A stretch of DNA of 64,000 nt from Hyphomicrobiales bacterium (GTDB taxonomy: Bacteria; Pseudomonadota; Alphaproteobacteria; Rhizobiales; Rhizobiaceae): NCBI GenBank assembly GCA_900469475.1, contig UBXG01000005.1, forward strand, positions 62,001 through 126,000. Reading direction: 5' to 3'. The notes under the pieces were generated by a model. The model was not told the origin of the DNA and did no database searches. It worked only from the letters and a program-made list of their open reading frames with translations. Positions 44,719 to 51,706 of the stretch are shown piece after piece. The translations under genes and the position numbers were made by a program. Numbering within the stretch: the stretch's first letter is position 1; each line of letters opens with the position of its first letter.

Positions 44719-45564
44719 CTAGTGGCAATAGCGAAAGCCGCCATTCCTCTCGATGACGTCGAGATGGAAATGGCTTTCGTGCGCGGCATCGCTCTCCGGG
44801 TCCAGAACGGTCGTGAAATAAAGGCAGGCCGAGGCGCTGGCTGCGCGCTGGAATGCGCCTGTGAGCGTCGGATCTTCGCGCCGCGGCTCGATCGCGATGG
44901 TCTTGCCGTTTTCGAAGGTGAAGCTCGCGACATCTATGGCGTTGCCACGGGCATGCTCGGAGATCTTGCCGGTGGAAGCATTGTTGCGCAGCCGGCAGAC
45001 ATAGGTCGATGCTTGGTTGATCGTGACGATCTTGCCATTGTCCAATGCCGCGGCTGACGGAATGACACTTTCCTTCATCCATTGAGCCAAGGCGAGAGCG
45101 GCTTCGCAGCGCACTTGCCCTTCGGGCTTGAATTCTATGCCCGGCAGCAGGGAGCTCAGCGTGATCGGCTTGTCGATGCCGCAGCCATTGCCATCGTCGA
45201 TGCGGGCGATCTCCTTGAAGGTTGCTCCGATGGCGGTCAGCGCCTTCAGGCAGGCCTGGTGTTCGTCATCCGGTTCGGAAGCGATGGTCAAGGGTGGACG
45301 GGGAGGGCCTTGCATCTGTTGGCCGCTTGTTTGCTCCTCCGGCTGTGAAGCCGGCTTTTCCTCCGGTTGAGCCGTCGGTTTGCCCGCCGGAATGACGGGG
45401 CTGTTTGGTGATGTTGCGGGTTTTTCTGTAGGGATCGGCGCTTTGCCATCCGGCTGAACTTGTTCCTGATCCGGTTTTTGCTCAGGTATCGGGCCGGTCT
45501 GAGGGAGAGACGTGGCCATGAGAAGGACGGCGGCGGAGACTAATAAGATAATTCTAAACAGCAT
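44719..45564 (-). CDS. Extensin-like C-terminal domain protein, exported
   Basis: 281 residues. Hydrophobic N-terminal segment (LFRIILLVSAAVLLMATSL) followed by a long Pro/Glu/Lys-rich linker of about 80 residues (PEQKPDQEQVQPDGK, PAGKPTAQPEEKPASQ). The folded domain, about 95-281, has the zinc-peptidase-like pattern SEHARGNAIDVASF (H and D) and HESHFHLDV near the end, so it may be a D,D-peptidase-type wall enzyme. Extensin-like domains are widespread in Rhizobiales and poorly understood. An upstream TTG at 45567 is less likely than ATG 45564. Divergent from the haem receptor gene. Confidence 0.82.
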   Translation of the reverse strand: MLFRIILLVSAAVLLMATSLPQTGPIPEQKPDQEQVQPDGKAPIPTEKPATSPNSPVIPAGKPTAQPEEKPASQPEEQTSGQQMQGPPRPPLTIASEPDDEHQACLKALTAIGATFKEIARIDDGNGCGIDKPITLSSLLPGIEFKPEGQVRCEAALALAQWMKESVIPSAAALDNGKIVTINQASTYVCRLRNNASTGKISEHARGNAIDVASFTFENGKTIAIEPRREDPTLTGAFQRAASASACLYFTTVLDPESDAAHESHFHLDVIERNGGFRYCH

Positions 45565-45660
45565 CAAGTAATTCAGCCAATTCTAATGATGATGCCGATA
45601 GAACGCGCGAGGCTGTGATTTCGTTGCAATTCAGCAACGTTCATCTCTTGTCTTAAAAGG

Positions 45661-45712
45661 TGACAATTTTATTCATGATTATGCACTCCGAATATATTGA
45701 CAATAATACTCA
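45661..45712 (+). promoter_or_regulatory. Two tandem iron-responsive operators (TGA-N9-TCA) on the haem receptor promoter
   Basis: TGA-N9-TCA occurs at 45661-45675 (TGACAATTTTATTCA) and again at 45698-45712 (TGACAATAATACTCA). This is the RirA box form known in Rhizobiaceae. The second overlaps a TTGACA (-35, 45697-45702) with a 17-base spacer to TATGCG (45720-45725). Binding of RirA would block RNA polymerase. The sites are 37 bp apart from start to start. Confidence 0.75.
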
Positions 45713-45838
45713 TGTTTTTTATGCGGCAGAAAGAAGGCGGGATATTTCCGCCCGTTAACAAGATAACCTAGCCAGCCCCTTGCCTGCATTCGACGCAGCA
45801 ACCAGCCAGCCCGGTGAAGCAATTCGAAAGGAATGGTT

Positions 45839-48094
45839 ATGGTTGTCCGGCGATCCCGCTCGGTTCTATTGGCATGCACCGCGTTTCTCGCTCTCGGGCT
45901 GGCGACGACATCTCTTGCGCAGACCGCAGCCCCGAATGACGAGGCGACGGGCGAGGCGGCAAAGGGTGACCGCGTCACCAATCTGAAACCGATCGTCGTG
46001 AAGGGCAAAGGCAAGGCGAACAAGGACGTGCTTGCGGATTCCCCGACCGCCAGCGAGACGACGGCCAAGGAAATCGACGAGAACCAGATCACGCGTATCG
46101 AGGATCTCGGCCGCAGCACCGAGGTCGGCGTCGGCTTCAACCGCGCTACCGGCGGTGTTAATATTCGCGGCCTCGGTGATGACCGTGTGCTAACGACGGT
46201 CGACGGCATTCAAATTCCTTTCCTTCTCGATGCTTCACGCGGCAGCGCCAATGGCGCCAATAATGGTGGTAATGGCGGCGTCAACAGCTTTGATTTCAAC
46301 GCGCTTTCGAGCGTCGATATCGTGCGCGGCGCCGATTCCAGTCGTGCCGGTTCGGGCGCTCTCGGCGGCGCCTTCGTGCTGCGTACGCTGGAGCCGGAAG
46401 ATCTGATTGCGCCCGGTTCTACCTGGGGCGGTGTTTTCAAGTTCGGCTATAATGGCGACGACCGCAGCATCGGCGGTTCAGCCGCGGTTGCCAAGCGCAT
46501 CGACAACACCGCCGTTCTCTTCCAGGGCGGCTACACGCATGGTCATGAGCTTGAGAACAACGGCAATGTCGGCGGCTATTCGACCAAGCGTACCGAGGCT
46601 AACCCGGCTGACTACAATCAGAGAAGCGGCCTGTTCAAGATCCGTCAATATACCGACATCGGCACCTTCGGCATCACGGCCGAGCACTATAACAAGGACA
46701 AAACCACCGATCTCATGACCCTTCAGAGCCCGACTGGAAACTTCCGGCCCGGCAGCTATAGCGGGACAGACAATGTTGAGCGCAATCGCGTGTCGCTCGA
46801 TTACAAATATGAAGCCGAAAGTGCCGATTCGCTGCTCGATACCGCCAACGCCGTTTTCTACTGGCAGAATCTTCTGCGTGAAGGCGGTGTGGAAGGCTAT
46901 CGCTATACATCCGTCATCGGCGACTATTGGCGCCGTAATGAAATGGAAGATCGCAGCATCGGCTTCGCCGGCAATGTATCGAAGTCTTTCGATACCGGCA
47001 GCCTGCATCACCAAGTCACTTTTGGTCTCGATGTTGCCTTCGACAAGGTTCACCAGTACTCGGCCGGCGAGGATAGCTGTGCACTTCCTCGCTGGCGTGC
47101 TTCCTGCGCCTTCCTGCACACCAACCAGTCCGATATGCCCGATGTCGATGGCAAGCGCGTCGGCGTCTTCATCGACGACAAGATCGAATTGGGCTCCAGC
47201 AATTTCTATTTGACGCCGGGTCTTCGCTTCGACTGGTACGATTACTCGCCGAAGAACACGGCTGCCTATCGCGACAGCGCCAACTATAATGGCTTGCCCT
47301 CCGGGCAATCCGACAGCCGCTTCTCGCCGAAGCTGCGTGCCTCCTATCAGCCTCAGGACAATGTCGAGCTCTATGCGCAATGGGCGATGGCCTTCCGTGC
47401 GCCCAATGTTAGCGAACTCTACGTCAACTACGGCGTGCCGGGCGGTTATGTCACCTACGGCAATCCCGACCTGAAGCCGGAAACCAGCAACGGCGTCGAA
47501 ATCGGCACCAACCTCGGCGATGACGATTTCGGCGGCCATATCGGTGCGTTCTATAACAAGTACAAGAACTTCATCGACACGCTGAATTATCGCGATCCCA
47601 CAGGCACCTATCCGCTCGGGATTACCGAATACTTCAATCGCGCCAACGTCCGCATGTTCGGTGTCGAGGTCAACGCGCACAGGAAGTTCGACAACGGCAT
47701 CCACATCAAGGGCTCGGTCGCCTATGTGAACGGCAAGGACTCCGATACCGGACAATGGATCAATTCCGTCGCCCCGGCCAAGGCTGCCTTCACCGTCGGC
47801 TATGCGACCGAAGTCTGGGGAACGGATCTGACCTTCATCACCGCGGCTCGCGAGGCGAAGAAGACAGGCGACACGCTGCAGACCCCCGCCTACGGTATCT
47901 TCGACCTCACAGCATGGTGGGAACCGGAGCAGGTGAAGGGCCTCAGCATTCGCGGCGGCGTCTACAACATCTTCAACAAGACCTATTACGACGCGCTCAA
48001 CGCGCCGTCCTATAGCGGCACGCTAACCCAGCCAGCATCCTACTATTCCGAGCCTGGCCGAACCTTCAAGCTGACGCTGACGCAACGGTTCTAA
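45839..48094 (+). CDS. TonB-dependent haem/haemoglobin receptor
   Basis: Outer-membrane beta-barrel receptor, 751 residues. Signal peptide MVVRRSRSVLLACTAFLALGLATTSLAQ, plug domain (residues about 55-160, with VGFNRATGGVNIRGLGDDRVLTTVDGI), then the barrel to the terminal phenylalanine (LTQRF). FRAP and NPDL motifs typical of haem receptors are at AFRAPNVSELY and YGNPDLKPET. The histidine normally found between FRAP and NPNL is absent; that segment is tyrosine-rich. ATG 45839 has AAAGGA upstream. The two iron boxes upstream fit RirA control. Likely a homologue of HmuR/ShmR; no haem uptake genes follow. Confidence 0.88.
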   Translation: MVVRRSRSVLLACTAFLALGLATTSLAQTAAPNDEATGEAAKGDRVTNLKPIVVKGKGKANKDVLADSPTASETTAKEIDENQITRIEDLGRSTEVGVGFNRATGGVNIRGLGDDRVLTTVDGIQIPFLLDASRGSANGANNGGNGGVNSFDFNALSSVDIVRGADSSRAGSGALGGAFVLRTLEPEDLIAPGSTWGGVFKFGYNGDDRSIGGSAAVAKRIDNTAVLFQGGYTHGHELENNGNVGGYSTKRTEANPADYNQRSGLFKIRQYTDIGTFGITAEHYNKDKTTDLMTLQSPTGNFRPGSYSGTDNVERNRVSLDYKYEAESADSLLDTANAVFYWQNLLREGGVEGYRYTSVIGDYWRRNEMEDRSIGFAGNVSKSFDTGSLHHQVTFGLDVAFDKVHQYSAGEDSCALPRWRASCAFLHTNQSDMPDVDGKRVGVFIDDKIELGSSNFYLTPGLRFDWYDYSPKNTAAYRDSANYNGLPSGQSDSRFSPKLRASYQPQDNVELYAQWAMAFRAPNVSELYVNYGVPGGYVTYGNPDLKPETSNGVEIGTNLGDDDFGGHIGAFYNKYKNFIDTLNYRDPTGTYPLGITEYFNRANVRMFGVEVNAHRKFDNGIHIKGSVAYVNGKDSDTGQWINSVAPAKAAFTVGYATEVWGTDLTFITAAREAKKTGDTLQTPAYGIFDLTAWWEPEQVKGLSIRGGVYNIFNKTYYDALNAPSYSGTLTQPASYYSEPGRTFKLTLTQRF

Positions 48095-48120
48095 GCGGTT
48101 ACATCAATGCAGCAACCTTG

Positions 48121-48148
48121 GGCGATGCTTCGGCATCGCCTCTTTTTT
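48121..48148 (+). terminator. Rho-independent terminator of the haem receptor gene
   Basis: GGCGATGC (48121-48128), a TTCG tetraloop and GCATCGCC (48133-48140) followed by TCTTTTTT: a textbook hairpin with U run 27 bases past the stop. Confidence 0.93.
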
Positions 48149-48181
48149 GCCCTCATGCGTAGCGTCCCGTGGTTTGTGCAA

Positions 48182-48210
48182 TTGAAAATCGCAACGCTTG
48201 ATGCTATTCG
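48182..48210 (+). promoter_or_regulatory. Predicted promoter of the ABC-F leader transcript
   Basis: TTGAAA (48182-48187), 17-base spacer, TATTCG (48205-48210), 47 bases upstream of the leader ORF. It is beyond the previous gene's terminator, so the leader and ABC-F gene would start a new transcript here. Confidence 0.5.
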
Positions 48211-48256
48211 AGCGGCACAGTCTTAAACCCGTCGAGAGAAAAGAGAGGAGGACCGT

Positions 48257-48328
48257 ATGAGCAAGATAGTCTGGCATATTCGCCAGTTCGGTCCGACTCG
48301 TGCCCTGCAGATGCGTTTGCAGGGCTGA
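48257..48328 (+). CDS. Short leader ORF upstream of the ABC-F gene
   Basis: ATG at 48257 with GAGGAGG at ideal spacing, 23 sense codons and TGA at 48326-48328. The peptide starts MSKIVWHIRQ and ends RALQMRLQG. The last codons are inside a hairpin, GCCCTGCA and TGCAGGGC, with an eight-base loop. An ABC-F start codon follows 185 bases later. This is the layout of ribosome-mediated attenuation seen in leaders of antibiotic resistance genes, where an inhibitor stalls the ribosome on the leader. It is unusual in alphaproteobacteria. The peptide itself is not one I recognise. Confidence 0.6.
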   Translation: MSKIVWHIRQFGPTRALQMRLQG

Positions 48329-48513
48329 TCAGAGGCTGTTTCTCACTCATTCCTCCTGGTCTGCCCCTTGGGCGACGCGAGTTCACGCATCCGCGTGGCC
48401 GCGTCATGACATGTTTTCGAGCATTGGCCGATACGGCCATCGGCATCGATTTAGCGCGGCAAAAGGAGCCGCCGGCGATGCCTTGAGATGCTCGATCGAG
48501 ACCGGAAAAGACC
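48329..48513 (+). other. Structured leader RNA between the short ORF and the ABC-F gene
   Basis: Besides the hairpin at the leader's end there is a larger one at 48374-48405: GACGCG and CACGC pair with GCGTG and CGCGTC, enclosing ATCC, followed by TTTT some seven bases later (48413-48416). TCCTCC at about 48352 could pair with the leader's AGGAGG ribosome site. A tiny ATG frame (48488-48517) overlaps the ABC-F start. The pieces suit alternative folding, but no experiment-like test was possible. Confidence 0.5.
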
Positions 48514-50037
48514 ATGACTCTGATCAATCTCCGCAATCTGGGCGTCACCATGAGTGCGCCGCTGTTTTCCAATCTCAACTTCACCGTCGATGCCGGTGAC
48601 CGCGTCGGCATCGTCGCCGCGAATGGACGCGGGAAGACCACGCTGCTCAACTGCATCACGGGCAGGCAGGAGCCGACCATGGGCGAGATCACCCGCGCGC
48701 GAGGCTTGCGCGTCGGCTACGTCGAACAGAATGTGCCGGCGGATCTTATGGATGTCTCCTTTTATGACGCCGTTCTGCGCGCTTTGCCCAAAGAGCAGGT
48801 AGAGAGCGAGAGCTGGCGTGTCGATGTCACCCTTGATTCGCTCGATGTGCCAGAGGCGATGCGGGAGAGGACGTTGGCTCAGCTCAGCGGTGGCTGGCAG
48901 CGGCTTGCCATGCTTGCTCGCGTCTGGGTGACGGAGCCCGACCTGCTGCTGCTCGACGAGCCGACCAACCATCTCGATCTCGCCAAGATCGCGTTGCTGG
49001 AGGATTGGCTGAATGCCCTGCCGCGCGACGTGCCCGTCATCATCGCCAGCCACGACCGTGCCTTCCTCGACGCTGTCTGCAATCGAACCCTGTTCCTGCG
49101 CCAGGACCAGTCGCAAACCTATGCGCTGCCATATAGCCGGGCGCGTGCGGCGCTGGACGAGGTCGATGCTTCGGATGAACGCCGCTATCAGAAAGAGATG
49201 AAGACGGCACAGCAGCTGCGCAAGCAGGCGGCCAAGCTCTACAATCTCGGCGTCAACTCCGGCAGCGATCTCCTGACGGTGAAGACGAAGCAACTGAAGG
49301 CACGGGCCGAGAAGCTGGAGGACAGCGCGAGACCGGGCTACCGCGAGCGCTCTTCCGGCTCGATCAAGCTCGCCAATCGCGGCATTCACGCCAAGGTGCT
49401 TCTGACGCTGGAGGATGCATCGGTGACGACGCCAGACGGTACGCTGCTGTTCAAGACCGGCCAGCAGTGGATTTGCCAGGGCGATCGCATCGTGCTGCTC
49501 GGCCAGAACGGCGCGGGCAAGACGCGGTTCGTCGAGATGATCCGCAGGGCGATTGCCGATCAGGCCGTCGGCGGTACGATCAAGCCGACGCCGTCGCTTG
49601 TGCTCGGCTACAGCGATCAGGCGCTCTCCAATCTCGGCCAGAAGGACACGCCGCTCGGCATGATCACGCGCCTATTCGAGCTCGGCGAACAGCGTGCCCG
49701 CACGTTGTTGGTCGGTGTCGGCATCGGTATCGATATGCAGGGAAAAGAGATCGGCCGTCTGTCCGGCGGGCAGAAGGCGCGGCTTGCCATGCTGGCGCTG
49801 CGGCTGACCAATCCCAACTTCTACCTGCTCGATGAGCCGACAAACCATCTGGATATCGATGGGCAGGAGGCGCTGGAGGGCGAGCTGACGGCAAATGAGG
49901 CAAGCTGCCTTCTCGTCTCGCACGACCGCAGCTTCGTGCGATCTATCGGCAATCGCTTCTGGCTGATCGACCGGAAGCGACTGGTCGAGGTGGATGGTCC
50001 CGAGGAGTTCTTCGAAGCCGCCAGAGCGCAAGAGTAG
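48514..50037 (+). CDS. ABC-F family ATPase (ribosome-associated type)
   Basis: 507 residues, two ABC domains in one chain and no membrane part, thus ABC-F: ribosome-binding ATPases including antibiotic-resistance proteins and translation factors. Domain one: GIVAANGRGKTTLLN (A), TLAQLSGGWQRLAML (signature), LLLLDEPTNHLDLAK (B). The linker (about 210-290) has the Arg/Lys-rich helices typical of the P-site tRNA interaction motif. Domain two: LLGQNGAGKTRFVEM, RLSGGQKARLAMLAL, YLLDEPTNHLDIDG. Both Walker B glutamates are present. The upstream leader ORF suggests induction by ribosome stress. Antibiotic protection versus housekeeping cannot be told. Confidence 0.92.
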   Translation: MTLINLRNLGVTMSAPLFSNLNFTVDAGDRVGIVAANGRGKTTLLNCITGRQEPTMGEITRARGLRVGYVEQNVPADLMDVSFYDAVLRALPKEQVESESWRVDVTLDSLDVPEAMRERTLAQLSGGWQRLAMLARVWVTEPDLLLLDEPTNHLDLAKIALLEDWLNALPRDVPVIIASHDRAFLDAVCNRTLFLRQDQSQTYALPYSRARAALDEVDASDERRYQKEMKTAQQLRKQAAKLYNLGVNSGSDLLTVKTKQLKARAEKLEDSARPGYRERSSGSIKLANRGIHAKVLLTLEDASVTTPDGTLLFKTGQQWICQGDRIVLLGQNGAGKTRFVEMIRRAIADQAVGGTIKPTPSLVLGYSDQALSNLGQKDTPLGMITRLFELGEQRARTLLVGVGIGIDMQGKEIGRLSGGQKARLAMLALRLTNPNFYLLDEPTNHLDIDGQEALEGELTANEASCLLVSHDRSFVRSIGNRFWLIDRKRLVEVDGPEEFFEAARAQE

Positions 50038-50052
50038 ACGAGGGCAGAATCT

Positions 50053-50952
50053 TCAGGCGGCCAACTGACCCGAAAACAGATTGGCCGCCATGAAATCCAC
50101 GAAGATCCGTATTTTCGGAGAGAGATAGCGGCTTGTGGGCCACAATATGCGGAAGATGCCTGTCTTCGCGATATTGTCTTCGAGCAGTGGCAGAAGCCGG
50201 CCGTCGGCGATTTGTGCGCTGACGGCAAAGGGCGGCAGGCATGTGATGCCAAATCCGTTTTCGGCAAGATGGATGAGCGGTTCGATGGTGCTGGCGATCG
50301 TCGTCGTCGGCAAGGTGAGCCGCAACTCCTCCCCATTGCGCACCAGAGGCCACGGCTCCAGCTTGCCCGTGCTGGGATAGCGATGATGCAGGCATTTGTG
50401 CTGCAGCAGGTCTTCAGGTGCAATCGGGGTTCCTTCCGCTTTCAGATAGTTGGGTGCGGCGACGATTTGAAAGCGGAATGTGCCGAGCTTGCGGCTCATC
50501 AGCCTCGTGTCCTTGACGTCGCCGGTCCGGATGACGGCATCGAATCCCTCCTCGATCACATCGACCAGCCGGTCGGTAAAATCCAGATCCAGCGTGATAT
50601 CGGGATAGGTGCGCATGAAAGCCGATATCGCCGGCATCAGCAGCATTCCGGCCAGGGGGAGGCTGACGCGAAGATGACCGCGAGGAGCCGCGTGCGATTT
50701 CGAAAGCTCTGTCTGAGCCATATCCAGCTCAGAGATAATGCGCCGGCAGGTGTTGAGAAAGAAGCTGCCTTCTTCGGTCAGGGTCATGCTCCGGGTCGAG
50801 CGGTGAAAGAGGCGGACCCCCATCTCCTGTTCGAGGCGGGCGATCGCCTTGCCCACGGCGGAACTGGAGAGGCCAAGCCGTCGCGCGCCTGCGACGAAGC
50901 TGCCACCTTCCGCCGTCTGCACAAAGATGCCGAGCGTTCCAAGCCTATCCAT
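50053..50952 (-). CDS. LysR-family transcriptional regulator
   Basis: 299 residues: N-terminal HTH (LGTLGIFVQTAEGGSFVAGARRLGLSSSAVGKAIARLEQEMGVRLFHRSTRSMTLTEEG) and a substrate-binding regulatory domain (HLRVSLPLAGMLLMPAISAFMRTYPDITLDLDF). ATG at 50952 follows GGAG. It is divergent from the antibiotic biosynthesis monooxygenase-domain gene, which is the natural candidate target, with a 123-bp shared region. Inducer unknown. Confidence 0.92.
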   Translation of the reverse strand: MDRLGTLGIFVQTAEGGSFVAGARRLGLSSSAVGKAIARLEQEMGVRLFHRSTRSMTLTEEGSFFLNTCRRIISELDMAQTELSKSHAAPRGHLRVSLPLAGMLLMPAISAFMRTYPDITLDLDFTDRLVDVIEEGFDAVIRTGDVKDTRLMSRKLGTFRFQIVAAPNYLKAEGTPIAPEDLLQHKCLHHRYPSTGKLEPWPLVRNGEELRLTLPTTTIASTIEPLIHLAENGFGITCLPPFAVSAQIADGRLLPLLEDNIAKTGIFRILWPTSRYLSPKIRIFVDFMAANLFSGQLAA

Positions 50953-51075
50953 CGCCACTCCGATTGCGGAATATAATTCCGATCTTATGAGAATACCGGA
51001 TCATTTATCCGCTATCTCAACCTCGATATCCAGTGTCGGCGCGGCAATGACGCCGCTTTTCCAGAAGGAACCGCA

Positions 51076-51441
51076 ATGAATACGAATTCCGCACATTTCA
51101 TCGCCCAGCCGCAGCCGACCATCTTCATCGTCAATGTCATCCACGTTCATCCCGGCAAGCAGGAAGAAGCCTTCCGGGTGATCCAGGATGTCGTTCACTA
51201 TGTCGCCGAGCGGAAAGAAGGATTCCTCTGGAGCAACCTTGCCAAGAGCACGGACGGTCTGACGGTTGTGAATATCGAAGCCATCAAAGGCGCCGGCAAC
51301 GTCGACGAATTCTTCTCCGATCCGGTCTTTGTCGAGAAATTCCGCAGGCTCGACGAGGTTTCGACAAGCGAATTCCATACCTACACCGTTGGCGATCTGG
51401 TTTTGCCGAAGCTCCGCCATTCCGAAAGTGGTCGCGTCTAA
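51076..51441 (+). CDS. Antibiotic biosynthesis monooxygenase (ABM) domain protein
   Basis: 121 residues with one ABM ferredoxin-like domain: IFIVNVIHVHPGKQEEAFRVIQDVVHYVAERKEGFLWSNLAKSTDGLTVVNIEAI is the family core. Such small cofactor-free monooxygenases or quinone-handling proteins are usually dimers. AGAAGGAACCGCA precedes the ATG. It lies divergent from the LysR gene, and the nearest downstream gene is the trp leader on its own promoter. Substrate unknown. Confidence 0.85.
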   Translation: MNTNSAHFIAQPQPTIFIVNVIHVHPGKQEEAFRVIQDVVHYVAERKEGFLWSNLAKSTDGLTVVNIEAIKGAGNVDEFFSDPVFVEKFRRLDEVSTSEFHTYTVGDLVLPKLRHSESGRV

Positions 51442-51506
51442 CGAACCTTGATCGATCGCGGGCGGAAGCTGCTATCCCATGCCGGAAATTTCCTTCCATC
51501 TTCCGC

Positions 51507-51535
51507 TTGCGCATCGCAGCATCTCACGCTAACAA
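51507..51535 (+). promoter_or_regulatory. Predicted trpL promoter
   Basis: TTGCGC (51507-51512), 17-base spacer, TAACAA (51530-51535). The -10 ends eight bases before the leader ATG, so transcription should begin at or near the ATG (51544), meaning a leaderless start codon. S. meliloti trpL is leaderless in the same way. Confidence 0.65.
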
Positions 51536-51543
51536 TTCCTGCC

Positions 51544-51591
51544 ATGAACATGTCCTTGAACAACATCGCAGTTTGGTGGTGGGCTCGCTGA
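51544..51591 (+). CDS. trpL: trp leader peptide TrpL (WWW)
   Basis: Fifteen codons, MNMSLNNIAVWWWAR, with three tryptophan codons in a row just before the stop, as in the S. meliloti leader [14 protein letters not shown]. Tryptophan-starved ribosomes stall on the run and free the antiterminator fold. In S. meliloti the peptide also acts in trans on antibiotic-resistance mRNA. No ribosome site precedes the ATG, in line with a leaderless transcript. Confidence 0.92.
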   Translation: MNMSLNNIAVWWWAR

Positions 51592-51658
51592 GGCGGCCTC
51601 GACCAATCGTGTTCAAAGACGACGAGTGAGCCGCCCGAGATTTCGAGGCGGCTTTTTT
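51544..51658 (+). ncRNA. trp attenuator RNA (rnTrpL-like)
   Basis: From the predicted start at the trpL ATG to the terminator: GCCGCC (51630-51635) pairs with GGCGGC (51647-51652), inner CGA with TCG, followed by TTTTTT (51653-51658). The competing antiterminator uses GGCGGC at 51592-51597 against the same GCCGCC. Terminated transcripts would be about 115 nt, the size of the S. meliloti sRNA rnTrpL which is known to act in trans. Trans action here is inferred from that homology. Confidence 0.85.
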
Positions 51659-51706
51659 GTTATATTGGCCGCCTGTCATCCAGGCCCGATAACGGAGTGA
51701 GGAACA

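Noticed and set aside
45545-45570. TTTAGAATTAT resembling an Irr/ICE iron box
   Set aside because: It lies inside the first codons of the extensin-like gene and only one half matches; the second half (TTCTAAA) is lacking.
48488-48517. Nine-codon ORF overlapping the ABC-F start (ATGA-type overlap)
   Set aside because: No ribosome site and such short overlaps occur by chance; mentioned only as part of the leader.
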